From Azoarcus sp. L1K30 (lineage in GTDB: Bacteria; Pseudomonadota; Gammaproteobacteria; Burkholderiales; Rhodocyclaceae), in assembly GCF_018122735.1 (NCBI RefSeq), contig NZ_JAGRRD010000001.1, forward strand, positions 3,515,190 to 3,579,189: a DNA stretch of 64,000 bases, written 5' to 3'. Made by a program: the position numbers and the translations under genes. This document shows, in pieces, positions 8,612 through 17,131 of the stretch (positions within the stretch are counted from its first letter, which is position 1; each line of letters begins with the position of its first letter). The notes below the pieces were generated by a model, which was not told where the DNA came from, did not search any database, and worked only from the letters and a program-made list of their open reading frames with translations.

Positions 8612-11600
8612 AGCAACACGGCCTGCTGGCGGCGCTGGTTCACCACAAGGTGGCGGCCAACGTCCTGATGCTGCTCGCCTTCGTCATCGGCGTGATCGGC
8701 ATCACGCGCATGAACGTGCAGTTCTTTCCGACCTTCGAGCTCGACATCATCTCCGTGCGCGTGGTGTGGACCGGCGCCTCCGCGGAGGATGTCGAGATCG
8801 GCATCACCACGCCGCTTGAGGAGCGCCTGAAGACCGTCGACGGCCTGAAGAAGATGTCGTCTACGTCGGCGCAGGGGGTATCCAGCATCACGCTGGAACT
8901 GCGCGAGGGCACGGAGCCCCTGCAGGCGCTCGATCAGGTGCGGCAGCGCGTGGATGAGTTCCGCAATTTGCCGCGCGATGCGGAAACGCCGCAGGTCAGC
9001 CGGGTTTCGCGCTACGACCAGATCGCGCGCCTGCTGATTCGTGGCAGCAGCGTCGCGGAGTTGCGCCCCTGGGTGCGGCGCTTCGAAAGCGAGCTGCTCG
9101 CGGGCGGCATCGACAAGGTCACCATTACCGGCATGCCGGAAGAGCGGATTGCGATCGAACTGCCCTCGGCGGCGCTGGAAACGCTCGGCCTGTCGCTGGC
9201 CGATGTCGGCGAACGCGTTGCCCAGGTGTCGCGCGACGTACCGGCCGGGGTGGCAGGCGAGCAGGATGGCGCGCGCGAGATCCGTGGCCTGGAACAACGC
9301 CGCGATGCGCTTGCCTTCGACAACCTCGCGGTTGTGAGCGATGCCCGTGGGCGGATTACGCTGGGCGAGCTCGCGTCCGTCACCCGCGAGCCGCGCGCGG
9401 GCGCGCTGGCATTGAGCGAGGGCGGCGACGTCGTGATCGAGATGCAGTTGCAGCGCGCCGAAAGCGGGCATTCGCTGAAGGCGGCGCAGGTGTTCGATAC
9501 CTGGCTGCAGAAGACGCGTCCGACCTTGCCGGCCTCGATCAGGCTCGAGGTCTACGACGCGCAATGGGAGCTGATTCGTGACCGCATCCAGTTGCTGATC
9601 AACAACGGACTGTCCGGCCTGTTGCTGGTGGTGCTGGTGCTGTATGCCTTCCTGCCGGCGCGGGTGGCGTTCTGGGTGATGGTCGGCATTCCCACGGCCT
9701 TTCTCGGCACGCTCGGGCTGATGCTGGTGTTCGGCGGCACGATCAACATGATGAGCCTGTTCGCACTGATCATGGCACTGGGCATCATCGTCGATGATGC
9801 GATCGTGGTCAGCGAGGATGCCGATACCCATCGCAGCATGGGCGAAGGGCCGGAACAGTCGGCGCTGGGCGGGGCCAGGCGCATGCTGCTGCCGGTGCTG
9901 GCGGCATCGCTCACTACGGTGGCCGCCTTCATTCCCCTGATGATGGTGGGCGGCATCATCGGCAACATTCTCGGTGACATTCCCTTTGTCATGGTCATGG
10001 TGATCCTGGCCTCGCTGCTCGAGAGTTTTCTCATCCTGCCCGCCCACCTCAAGCATGCGCTGCAGGGCGAGTTGTCGCGCAAGACCTCGCGCCTGCGCCA
10101 GCGCCTCGATGCGGCCTTCGCGGGGTTTCGCGACGGTCCCTTCCGTCGCGCGGCGACGCTGGCGCTCGACTGGCGCGGCACGACGGTCGCCATCACCCTG
10201 GCGACGATGGTGCTGGCCATCGGCCTGCTGGCCGGCGGGCGTATCAACTTCGTGTTTTTCCCCACGCCGGAAGGACAGGTGGTCTATGCCAATGCCACGT
10301 TCGTTGCCGGCACGCCGCGGGCTCAGACCGCGGCTTTTCTCGCCGACATGGAACGCGCCCTGGCCGAGACCGAGCGCGAACTGGGCGATGGCCTGGTGCA
10401 CACGGCGGTGTCCCGCCTGGGCGGCACGATCAGCAGCGCGGCCGGTGCCGCGGCCAAGGGCGACCAGCTTGCGTCGATGATGATCGAGCTCAGCCCGCCG
10501 GACCAGCGCAGCGTGCGCAATGAGCGCTTTCTGGCAACCTGGCGCAGCAAGCTGGTCGAGCCCCCGGGTCTCGAACTGCTTACTTTCAACTCACGCCAGT
10601 CCGGACCGCCAGGACGCGATCTCAATGTGCGCCTCACCGGTGACGACGCAGAATCGCTCAAGGCCGCGGCACTCGAGCTGGCGGAAACGATGAAGAGCAT
10701 CGACGGGGTCGGCGAAACCGAGGACGACATGCCCTTCGGACGGGAACAGCTGGTGTATCGGCTGACGCCGGCCGGCGAGGCGCTGGGTCTGACGACGGAG
10801 AGCCTCGGCCGGCAGTTGCGTGCGGCCTTCGACGGCCATCTCGCGCAGCTGGTGCAGGTTGGCCGCGATGAACTCGAGGTGCGGGTGATGCTGCCACGCA
10901 ATGAGCGCGAACGTCTCGATGTGTTCGAGCGCCTGAGCGTCAGTCTGCCCGACCGCAGCTTTGCGCCCCTGGCCACGGTGGCCAGCTGGGAATCACGCCG
11001 CGGTTTCGAGGCGCTGCGTCATGCCGATGGCCGGCTCGCGGTCGAAGTCTCGGGCGAGGTCGATACCAATCGCACCAATGCCAATGCGGTGCAGGCCGAA
11101 CTGCTGCGCGATGCCCTGCCCCGCCTGGCCGGAAAATACGGTCTCGCCTACAGCTTCGAAGGGCGCTCGGCCGACCAGCGCGAAACCATGGCCGACATGC
11201 GCAATGGTCTGGTGATCGGCCTCGGCCTGATCTATCTCGTGCTGGTGTGGTCCTTCGCATCCTGGAGCTGGCCGCTGGTGGTGATGTCGGCCATCCCGCT
11301 CGGCCTTGCCGGTGCCATTTTCGGCCACTGGCTGCTGGGCATGAATCTCACCATTCTGTCGATGTTCGGCCTGTTCGGCCTGTCCGGCATCGTGGTGAAC
11401 AATTCCATCATCCTGGTGAGCCTGTTCAAGGACCTGCATCACAAGGGGGCCGATGTGCATGACGCGCTGATCGGTGCCGCCTGCGGGCGTTTGCGCGCAG
11501 TGCTGCTGACCTCGCTCACCACCATCGGCGGGCTCATGCCGCTGATGTTCGAAACCTCGCTGCAGGCCCAGTTCCTGATCCCGATGGCGACCTCGATCGC

Positions 11601-11721
11601 GTTTGGACTGGGCGTGTCGGCAGCGCTGGTCCTGTTCTTTGTGCCGGCGCTGTTGTCCTTGCTGGAGAGTTTCAAGGACTGGATCGGCAGGCTTTACGGC
11701 AAGGCTTCGCCCGCAAGCTGA
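8608..11721 (+). CDS. RND-family efflux pump, inner-membrane permease
   Basis: 1037 residues, the size of AcrB-family pumps. A helix at about 15-35 is followed by a large periplasmic loop, then a block of helices carrying GIIVDDAIVV, whose aspartates serve proton relay. A second loop and helix block follow (GLSGIVVNNSIILVSLF). It works with the adaptor just upstream. No outer-membrane factor is encoded next to it, so it must borrow one. The substrate class (drug, lipid-like or other) cannot be told; the DD motif argues against a heavy-metal CzcA-type assignment only weakly. Confidence 0.93.
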   Translation: MKQHGLLAALVHHKVAANVLMLLAFVIGVIGITRMNVQFFPTFELDIISVRVVWTGASAEDVEIGITTPLEERLKTVDGLKKMSSTSAQGVSSITLELREGTEPLQALDQVRQRVDEFRNLPRDAETPQVSRVSRYDQIARLLIRGSSVAELRPWVRRFESELLAGGIDKVTITGMPEERIAIELPSAALETLGLSLADVGERVAQVSRDVPAGVAGEQDGAREIRGLEQRRDALAFDNLAVVSDARGRITLGELASVTREPRAGALALSEGGDVVIEMQLQRAESGHSLKAAQVFDTWLQKTRPTLPASIRLEVYDAQWELIRDRIQLLINNGLSGLLLVVLVLYAFLPARVAFWVMVGIPTAFLGTLGLMLVFGGTINMMSLFALIMALGIIVDDAIVVSEDADTHRSMGEGPEQSALGGARRMLLPVLAASLTTVAAFIPLMMVGGIIGNILGDIPFVMVMVILASLLESFLILPAHLKHALQGELSRKTSRLRQRLDAAFAGFRDGPFRRAATLALDWRGTTVAITLATMVLAIGLLAGGRINFVFFPTPEGQVVYANATFVAGTPRAQTAAFLADMERALAETERELGDGLVHTAVSRLGGTISSAAGAAAKGDQLASMMIELSPPDQRSVRNERFLATWRSKLVEPPGLELLTFNSRQSGPPGRDLNVRLTGDDAESLKAAALELAETMKSIDGVGETEDDMPFGREQLVYRLTPAGEALGLTTESLGRQLRAAFDGHLAQLVQVGRDELEVRVMLPRNERERLDVFERLSVSLPDRSFAPLATVASWESRRGFEALRHADGRLAVEVSGEVDTNRTNANAVQAELLRDALPRLAGKYGLAYSFEGRSADQRETMADMRNGLVIGLGLIYLVLVWSFASWSWPLVVMSAIPLGLAGAIFGHWLLGMNLTILSMFGLFGLSGIVVNNSIILVSLFKDLHHKGADVHDALIGAACGRLRAVLLTSLTTIGGLMPLMFETSLQAQFLIPMATSIAFGLGVSAALVLFFVPALLSLLESFKDWIGRLYGKASPAS

Positions 11722-11735
11722 CCGGTGCACGGCGG

Positions 11736-11759
11736 CAGGGGGTGTAGGGTCTGCCCCTG
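11736..11759. terminator. Possible terminator between convergent genes
   Basis: CAGGGG (11736-11741) pairs with CCCCTG (11754-11759) around a 12-nt loop in the 43-bp gap between the converging RND pump and yjbQ-like genes. No T-run follows. Confidence 0.35.
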
Positions 11760-11764
11760 AGATG

Positions 11765-12181
11765 TCAACACGGGATGATGGTGACGACGATCTCGCGCTC
11801 GTGCCCCTGGTTGCGGTGCTCCCACAGGTAGATGCCCTGCCAGGTGCCGAGGAGCAGCCTGTCGTTCGCGATGGGCACGGTCAGCGACACCGCGGTCAGT
11901 ACGCTGCGGGCGTGGGCGGCCATGTCGTCGTCGCCTTCGAGTGCGTGACGATAGGCCGGATCGCCGTCCGGCGCCCAGCGCCGGGCGAGTGTCTCAAGGT
12001 CGCGACGCACGTCCGGGTCGGCGTTCTCGGTGATCAGCAATGCGCAACTGGTGTGCCGCACGAAAATATTGGCGATGCCGCTGCCGACACCGCTGTGCGC
12101 AACCAGCGCGGCGACCTCGGCGGTGACGTCGGTCATCGCACGGGCACGCGTCGAGATCGTGAAACGCGTCTGACGGGTCAC
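11765..12181 (-). CDS. YjbQ/UPF0047 family protein
   Basis: 138 residues with the family hallmarks: FVRHTSCALLITENADPDVRRD in the middle and LLLGTWQGIYLWEHR near the C-terminus. Some members rescue thiamine-phosphate synthase mutants, but the physiological role is unsettled. I chose the GTG at 12181 because it overlaps the ovoA stop in a GTGA arrangement and gives the normal family length. A longer frame to 12361 runs inside ovoA. It is the last gene of the leftward dehydrogenase-ovoA operon, which suggests a link to that pathway, as inference only. Confidence 0.88.
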   Translation of the reverse strand: MTRQTRFTISTRARAMTDVTAEVAALVAHSGVGSGIANIFVRHTSCALLITENADPDVRRDLETLARRWAPDGDPAYRHALEGDDDMAAHARSVLTAVSLTVPIANDRLLLGTWQGIYLWEHRNQGHEREIVVTIIPC

Positions 12182-14310
12182 GACCGGCGTTTCCAAATCG
12201 TCAGCTCCGACAGCGTGTGCTGATGCTTGCGCCGCGTCTCGCGGATTACGAAAGGCACGGCCTGCGGTCCCTGTACGAGTTCGAACTGTGGCGTGAGGAT
12301 CTCCTTCAGGCCATCGAGGGTGGTCCACGACTCGCCATCCTTCTTGAAGCCGCCGATCCACTCCTCGCGCCTGGTGTGTTCCTCCAGCCAGGTATAGGGC
12401 GAAGCCAGGATCAGCAGTCCGCCCGGATTGAGGCGGTGGGCGACGTCCCTGAGGAAGCGGCGCGGGCTGTACAGACGGTCGATGAGGTTGGCGGCGAGGA
12501 TGAGGTCGAAGCCGGTGTGGATGTCTTTCAGGTTGCAGGCGTCGCCTTGCCAGAATTCGACACGGCCGGCGGTGTCGGCGAGGCCGAGCTCGTCCAGGCG
12601 GCGCTCGTGGTAGCTGACCAGCTCGCCCTCGTCCGGCAGGGTGTAGCGCAGGCTGCCGCTTTCGGCGAGCTTGACTCCGGCCTGGATAAAGCGTGCCGAG
12701 AAATCGATCCCGACCACGCGCTTGAAGGCGCGCGCCAGCTCGAAGCTGGCACGACCGGTGGCACAGCCCAGATCCAGTGCGCGCTCGAAGCTGCGATTGC
12801 CGAGGCGTTTGTGGGCGTCGATGGCGATGTCGGCAAGCGCTTTGGGGAAGTTGGGTACGCCGAAAATCTCGTCACCGTAATGGAACTCGGCGTACTGCGA
12901 CAGCAAGGCGTCGGTTTCGTAGGCCGATGCGGGATTGGTGACCGGGGTGTCGGTGACCACGTAGCGGAAGCCGGCGTGCTGGAAGAAGTGGCGGCGGAAG
13001 GCGTAGCGCGACGCATGGCGCGACTCGTTGCCGGTGGCGATCCAGCTGCCGCCCTTGATGATGTTGTGACGGTCGTCGAAAGTCGGCGTGGTGAAGTCGT
13101 CATAGATCGGGTGCACCGCGAAGCCGTCGAAAGGATAGGTCGGCGTCTCGCACCATTGCCATACATTGCCGACCACATCGAAGAGCTCGCCGTGGGCGAA
13201 GCGATCCACCGGGCAGCTCGAGGCACCATGATCGAGGTGCAGATTGGCCCCCGCCGGTGCGTTGTGAGGTACGTCCGAGAGTCCCGCATGGTCGTACAGG
13301 CGATGCCATTCGTCTTCTGTCGGCAGCCGCACCGGCAGGCCGCTTTCGCGTGATTTCCAGCGACAGAATGCGCGCGCCTCGAGACAGTTGGTCTCCACTG
13401 GCCAGTTCCAGCGCATCGGCACCTCCGCGGTCATCAGGCGCAGCTTCCAGCCCTTGCCGTCCGGTATCCAGAAGGTCGGGTGTTCGGCGCGGGCAAAGCG
13501 TTTCCAGCCCTTGCCTTCCTCGTCCCACAGGCTGTCGTCCGCGTAGCCGCCCGCCTCGACGAAGGCGCGAAACTCCTGGTTCGACACCAGGTGTCGTGCC
13601 GCCTTGAAGGCGGCGACGTCAGCCTTGTGACGGCCGTACTCGTTGTCCCAGCCGTAGTAGGGGTCGTCCAGCGCGCGGCCCAGGCTGACGGTGCCTGCCG
13701 GGATGTCGACGAGAGTGTTTTCCGGGGCCATGCCATGTTCGGCGGAGGCTTGCCATGCCGGGTGCGGCCTGACGAAGTCGAGCGCATGCTGGCGGATCAG
13801 CACCGATGAGGTTTCGAGGTGAATGCGTTCATGCTCGATGCCCATCAGGACCGCCCACATCGGATCGCTCCAGCCGATCGGCAGCGTGAAGCGCGTGTCG
13901 CGGATGACCCGCTCCACCATGGCGCGCACCTTGCGCCGGTAGTCGGCGACCTCGGCCACGCTGGGCCAGTCGTACCGCGCGTCGTCGAGGTCGTCCCAGC
14001 TCATTTCGTCCACCCCGACCGCGAACATCGACTCGAGCCGCGGATCGATGCGCTCTTCGATCAGGCCGGCGAGGATGAACTTGTTGACGAAGAAGGTCGC
14101 CGTGTGACCGAAGTAGAAGATCAGCGGATGGCGCAGGCTGATCGGCTTGATGGTGTAGGCCGTCTCGCCGACGAGGACCTCGAACAGCGATTCGTAGCGA
14201 TCGAAGGTGGCACGAAAGTAGTCGAGCAGTTCGGCGCGTTTGGCTTCGACGTCCTGCCCGTCCAGTTGCGGGCTGCGGGGAAAGAGTGGATTCATGTGGG
14301 CACTGGGCAT
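12178..14310 (-). CDS. ovoA: 5-histidylcysteine sulfoxide synthase / methyltransferase OvoA
   Basis: 710 residues with three parts. The DinB-like N-terminus holds the iron ligands H69 and H160-x3-H164-x-E166. An FGE/sulfatase-modifying-like domain follows (about 190-470). The C-terminal methyltransferase domain has ALDLGCATGRA (about 505-515). OvoA couples histidine and cysteine oxidatively at C5 of the imidazole; its methyltransferase domain adds the N-methyl group of ovothiol A, a redox thiol. An alternative start is the ATG at 14295. No OvoB-type PLP lyase is in the window, so the sulfoxide lyase step must be supplied elsewhere. Confidence 0.93.
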   Translation of the reverse strand: MPSAHMNPLFPRSPQLDGQDVEAKRAELLDYFRATFDRYESLFEVLVGETAYTIKPISLRHPLIFYFGHTATFFVNKFILAGLIEERIDPRLESMFAVGVDEMSWDDLDDARYDWPSVAEVADYRRKVRAMVERVIRDTRFTLPIGWSDPMWAVLMGIEHERIHLETSSVLIRQHALDFVRPHPAWQASAEHGMAPENTLVDIPAGTVSLGRALDDPYYGWDNEYGRHKADVAAFKAARHLVSNQEFRAFVEAGGYADDSLWDEEGKGWKRFARAEHPTFWIPDGKGWKLRLMTAEVPMRWNWPVETNCLEARAFCRWKSRESGLPVRLPTEDEWHRLYDHAGLSDVPHNAPAGANLHLDHGASSCPVDRFAHGELFDVVGNVWQWCETPTYPFDGFAVHPIYDDFTTPTFDDRHNIIKGGSWIATGNESRHASRYAFRRHFFQHAGFRYVVTDTPVTNPASAYETDALLSQYAEFHYGDEIFGVPNFPKALADIAIDAHKRLGNRSFERALDLGCATGRASFELARAFKRVVGIDFSARFIQAGVKLAESGSLRYTLPDEGELVSYHERRLDELGLADTAGRVEFWQGDACNLKDIHTGFDLILAANLIDRLYSPRRFLRDVAHRLNPGGLLILASPYTWLEEHTRREEWIGGFKKDGESWTTLDGLKEILTPQFELVQGPQAVPFVIRETRRKHQHTLSELTIWKRRS

Positions 14311-14358
14311 CGGCGGAACGTCTTGGTAAATGGTGGGGGGGCGGATCCGGGGCGGCAG

Positions 14359-15090
14359 TCAGGCCAGTTCCCTGAGGTCGGCGACCGGCGTGCGTCCGAA
14401 GGCATCCGACAGCACATGGCTGACCAGTGCAGCGGCACAATGTTCCGGGCGCGCGAGTGCGCCACTGCGCTTCAGGTCTGCGAATCGCTCACGCTGGGGG
14501 AAAGCGCTTGCTTCGGTCGCGCGAATTTCGCCCTGCATGTCGGTGTCGACGACGCCGGGGGCGAGACTGCAGATCTGCAGGCCAGGCCGGGCTTCCTCGG
14601 CGACGGCGCGCGCATGGTGATCGAGCGCGGCCTTGGTTGCGCAATATACGCTCCAGCCGCTATAAGGCGAGCGTGCGGCGCCGCTGGAGATGTGCACGAT
14701 ACGTCGCGGGTGCGCGGCGCTGGCGCCCGCTGCAAAGGCATTGGCAAGCATGAGCGGTGCCGCCACGTTGGCACTGACGGTCTGCGCAATCCCGCCCGCC
14801 GGCTGTGTGCCGAGCGGACCGATGGGCTGGAGCAGGCCGGCATTGTTGATCAGTATCGCCGGGCTTTCGGCGCCGACGAAACCGGCGAGTTCGCCGCTGC
14901 TCAGCCAGTCGTCGAGTGCGTCGAGCTTCGACAAATCCAGTGCGGTCTGCCGCAGCAGCCCCGGAAAGCGCGTTGCAAGGCCGGCATTCCCATGGCGCGC
15001 AATTCCGAGCACGGTGACGCCGCGCTCGAGCAGGTTCTCAGCAATCGCCGCGCCGAGCCCGCGGCTATGTCCGGTCACAATGGCGCGCAT
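14359..15090 (-). CDS. Short-chain dehydrogenase/reductase
   Basis: 243 residues of classical SDR fold. The cofactor motif is TGHSRGLG (6-13), NNAG is at 82-85, catalytic Ser lies in ISSGAA (about 135), and Tyr149/Lys153 are in YCATK. The sequence is closest in style to sepiapterin-reductase-like SDRs; the substrate is unknown. A good ribosome binding site (AGGAAGAAGG) precedes the ATG at 15090. It is the first gene of an operon continuing, after 48 bp, into ovoA. Confidence 0.9.
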   Translation of the reverse strand: MRAIVTGHSRGLGAAIAENLLERGVTVLGIARHGNAGLATRFPGLLRQTALDLSKLDALDDWLSSGELAGFVGAESPAILINNAGLLQPIGPLGTQPAGGIAQTVSANVAAPLMLANAFAAGASAAHPRRIVHISSGAARSPYSGWSVYCATKAALDHHARAVAEEARPGLQICSLAPGVVDTDMQGEIRATEASAFPQRERFADLKRSGALARPEHCAAALVSHVLSDAFGRTPVADLRELA

Positions 15091-15215
15091 GCCTTCTTCC
15101 TGTGGAGAAAACCCGATTGTGGGCAGTAATTGGCGTCCGGATCAAGTTGCCGGCATGCCTGCCTCTTTGATCGAAAGCGCTGCCCGCAAAGCCATGCTCT
15201 GATATTTTCTTCTCC

Positions 15216-16211
15216 ATGACCGGCCTTCAGCCCTTTCATCTGTTGTATCCGCTTGCGCTCGGTGGCGTTTTGCTCGCCCTGCGCGCGGGTATGCGTTACG
15301 CAATCCGCACCGGGCTTGCTGCGCCCCGGATTGCCGAGACCGCAGGCCCCGAGTCGCTTGGGCTGGGGTTTTCGACCGAATTTATCCCGACTGCCAACGG
15401 CAAGAGTCTGCACGCATGGTTGATTCCACCCGATCCCGATGCCGACGCGGCGGGAACGGTCATCGTGCTGCATGGCTGGGGCGGCAATGCGCAGATGATG
15501 CTGCCGCTGGCGCGACCATTGCACGAAGCGGGATGGGCGGCCTTGTTCATCGACGCGCGCTGCCACGGGCGCTCCGATGGCGACAGCTTCGCCTCGCTGC
15601 CACGCTTCGCCGAGGACGTGGAGGCCGCCTTCGAGTGGCTGGTGGCGCGCCCGGGGTCGAGCACTGGCCGGCTTGTCCTGCTCGGCCATTCGGTCGGCGC
15701 TGGCGCGGTGCTGCTGGCAGCAACACGACGTCGCGAAGTGGCGGCCGTCGTCAGTGTGTCGGCCTTTGCCCATCCGGCAGACATGATGCGCAGCTGGCTC
15801 GCCGCCAAGCGCATTCCACGCTGGATCGAGGCCTACATCCTCGATTACGTGCAGGCGACCATCGGCTTTCGTTTCGACGACATTGCGCCGCTGACCAGTA
15901 TCGCTCACCTGCATTGTCCGGTGCTGCTGGTGCATGGTGAACATGACGAAGTGGTGCCGGTGGCAGACGCCTCCCGCCTGCACGCGGCGCGTGCCCACGA
16001 CAGGGTGGAGCTGCTCACCCTGCCCGGGAATCACGCGTCCTTCGAAGACATGGCGCAGGACATGAACAACATCATTGCGTTCCTGCGCGCCGCGCCAGCT
16101 GTGGCGCCATCGGCCGCCGCCGACGTCGATCCGAAGTCGTCCTTGCCCACCCTTGCCGTCGCGGCCAAGTCACCGCGCTTGCGATCGACCGCGCGTTCGT
16201 CCAGCCCCTGA
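15216..16211 (+). CDS. Alpha/beta hydrolase
   Basis: 331 residues with an N-terminal hydrophobic segment (about 8-22) that probably anchors it in the membrane. The hydrolase core has the oxyanion motif HGWGGN (86-91), nucleophile S159 in GHSVGAG, an acid in HGEHDEVVP (about 245-250) and a histidine in GNHASF (about 275). The last 45 residues are low-complexity Ala/Ser/Pro/Arg and may be a tail. The substrate is unknown. It is divergent from the dehydrogenase-ovoA operon across a 125-bp gap. Confidence 0.88.
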   Translation: MTGLQPFHLLYPLALGGVLLALRAGMRYAIRTGLAAPRIAETAGPESLGLGFSTEFIPTANGKSLHAWLIPPDPDADAAGTVIVLHGWGGNAQMMLPLARPLHEAGWAALFIDARCHGRSDGDSFASLPRFAEDVEAAFEWLVARPGSSTGRLVLLGHSVGAGAVLLAATRRREVAAVVSVSAFAHPADMMRSWLAAKRIPRWIEAYILDYVQATIGFRFDDIAPLTSIAHLHCPVLLVHGEHDEVVPVADASRLHAARAHDRVELLTLPGNHASFEDMAQDMNNIIAFLRAAPAVAPSAAADVDPKSSLPTLAVAAKSPRLRSTARSSSP

Positions 16212-16299
16212 CTTTAGTTGTATATTCGCCGCGCTCTTCGTCGTGCGTCGTGGCATCATTGAACACTGATTCAGTCACGCAAGGATCGCCGCACGCATC

Positions 16300-16704
16300 A
16301 TGGTCATCGACCTGAAAAGTTATAGTCTTACCCAACTCAAGACACTCGAGGTTCGCATCGCGCGCCAGATCGAGCGCCAGCAGTCCGCGTGCAAGACGCG
16401 ACTGCGAAGGCAGCTTGAGACGCTGGCGCGCGAACACGGGCTTGCGCTGGAGGATGTCTTCAGTCCGACGGTTACGGATAGAATCGTGGAGCGCAGCGCG
16501 CCCGATCACGTGAAGGCAGCGGACACCGAGAAGCCGCGCCCGGCAAGATATCGCCACCCGAGCAATCGCGACCTCGCCTGGTCGGGCCGCGGTCGCCCGC
16601 CGCACTGGGTCACGGCGTGGCGGGCCAATGGCGGATCGATGGACGCGCTCGCGATCGCTGCGGAGAAGCTCGCACCCAGGCCCCGCCGCGTGAATTTGAG
16701 TTGA
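16300..16704 (+). CDS. H-NS family nucleoid-associated protein
   Basis: 134 residues. The N-terminal half is a charged coiled coil for oligomerisation (LTQLKTLEVRIARQIERQQ). The C-terminal half holds the DNA-binding motif in which W-S-G-R-G-R-P-P follows YRHPSNRDLA (positions 87-105). This is the compact betaproteobacterial H-NS type, expected to bind AT-rich DNA and silence genes. An AT-rich stretch (16214-16226) upstream could hold its promoter. It is probably one of several paralogues in the genome. Confidence 0.9.
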   Translation: MVIDLKSYSLTQLKTLEVRIARQIERQQSACKTRLRRQLETLAREHGLALEDVFSPTVTDRIVERSAPDHVKAADTEKPRPARYRHPSNRDLAWSGRGRPPHWVTAWRANGGSMDALAIAAEKLAPRPRRVNLS

Positions 16705-16755
16705 ACCCGCTTCAACCTGCTTTATCGACAGACTGCAACACCACGGAGAGCCACG

Positions 16756-17004
16756 ATGAAAAGAGTTTTTATTGCGGGCCTGCTGGGCCTGTTCGCGTTT
16801 TCGGCGTATGCGGAGGACATGAGTTGCAGCGCCGCTGCAGTGGAGAAGAAGCTTGCGGGCGCCGCCAAGACCAGTTTCATGAAGAAGTGCGAGCGTGATA
16901 CGCAGACCCGCTGTGAAACGGCTGCAGCCGAAAAGAAGCTTGCGGGCGCCGCCAAGACCAGTTTCACCAAGAAATGCGTGCGCGACGGGGTGGGCGCCAA
17001 CTGA
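16756..17004 (+). CDS. PsiF-repeat periplasmic protein
   Basis: 82 residues: a signal peptide (MKRVFIAGLLGLFAFSAYA) and two copies of a PsiF-type repeat, each with the core EKKLAGAAKTSF followed by KKC. PsiF was named for phosphate-starvation induction in E. coli; the function is unknown. Cysteines at equivalent repeat positions suggest disulfides in the periplasm. A GGAG ribosome binding site precedes the ATG. The gene stands alone between hns-like and sbcD genes, and its two repeats come from a recent internal duplication. Confidence 0.85.
   Translation: MKRVFIAGLLGLFAFSAYAEDMSCSAAAVEKKLAGAAKTSFMKKCERDTQTRCETAAAEKKLAGAAKTSFTKKCVRDGVGAN
16846..16966 (+). repeat. 34-bp perfect direct repeat inside the PsiF gene
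   Basis: Bases 16846-16879 and 16933-16966 are identical over 34 bp with an 87-bp (29-codon) period. Synonymous sites have not diverged, which points to recent duplication or ongoing recombination between the copies. Confidence 0.9.
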
Positions 17005-17131
17005 GCGTTCCCGCATGGTGGGCGCGTCCTGGATGCGTCCGGACGTGGCGGGCTGAGGGGCGATGTGCGGCCCATGAGTCGGGGAGGGTGTGCGACACTT
17101 CCACCCCGACAACATGGCTGACCGGGCTCCA

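Noticed and set aside
8506-10401. 631-residue open frame antisense to the RND pump
   Set aside because: Same reason: shadow of a conserved pump gene, no family features.
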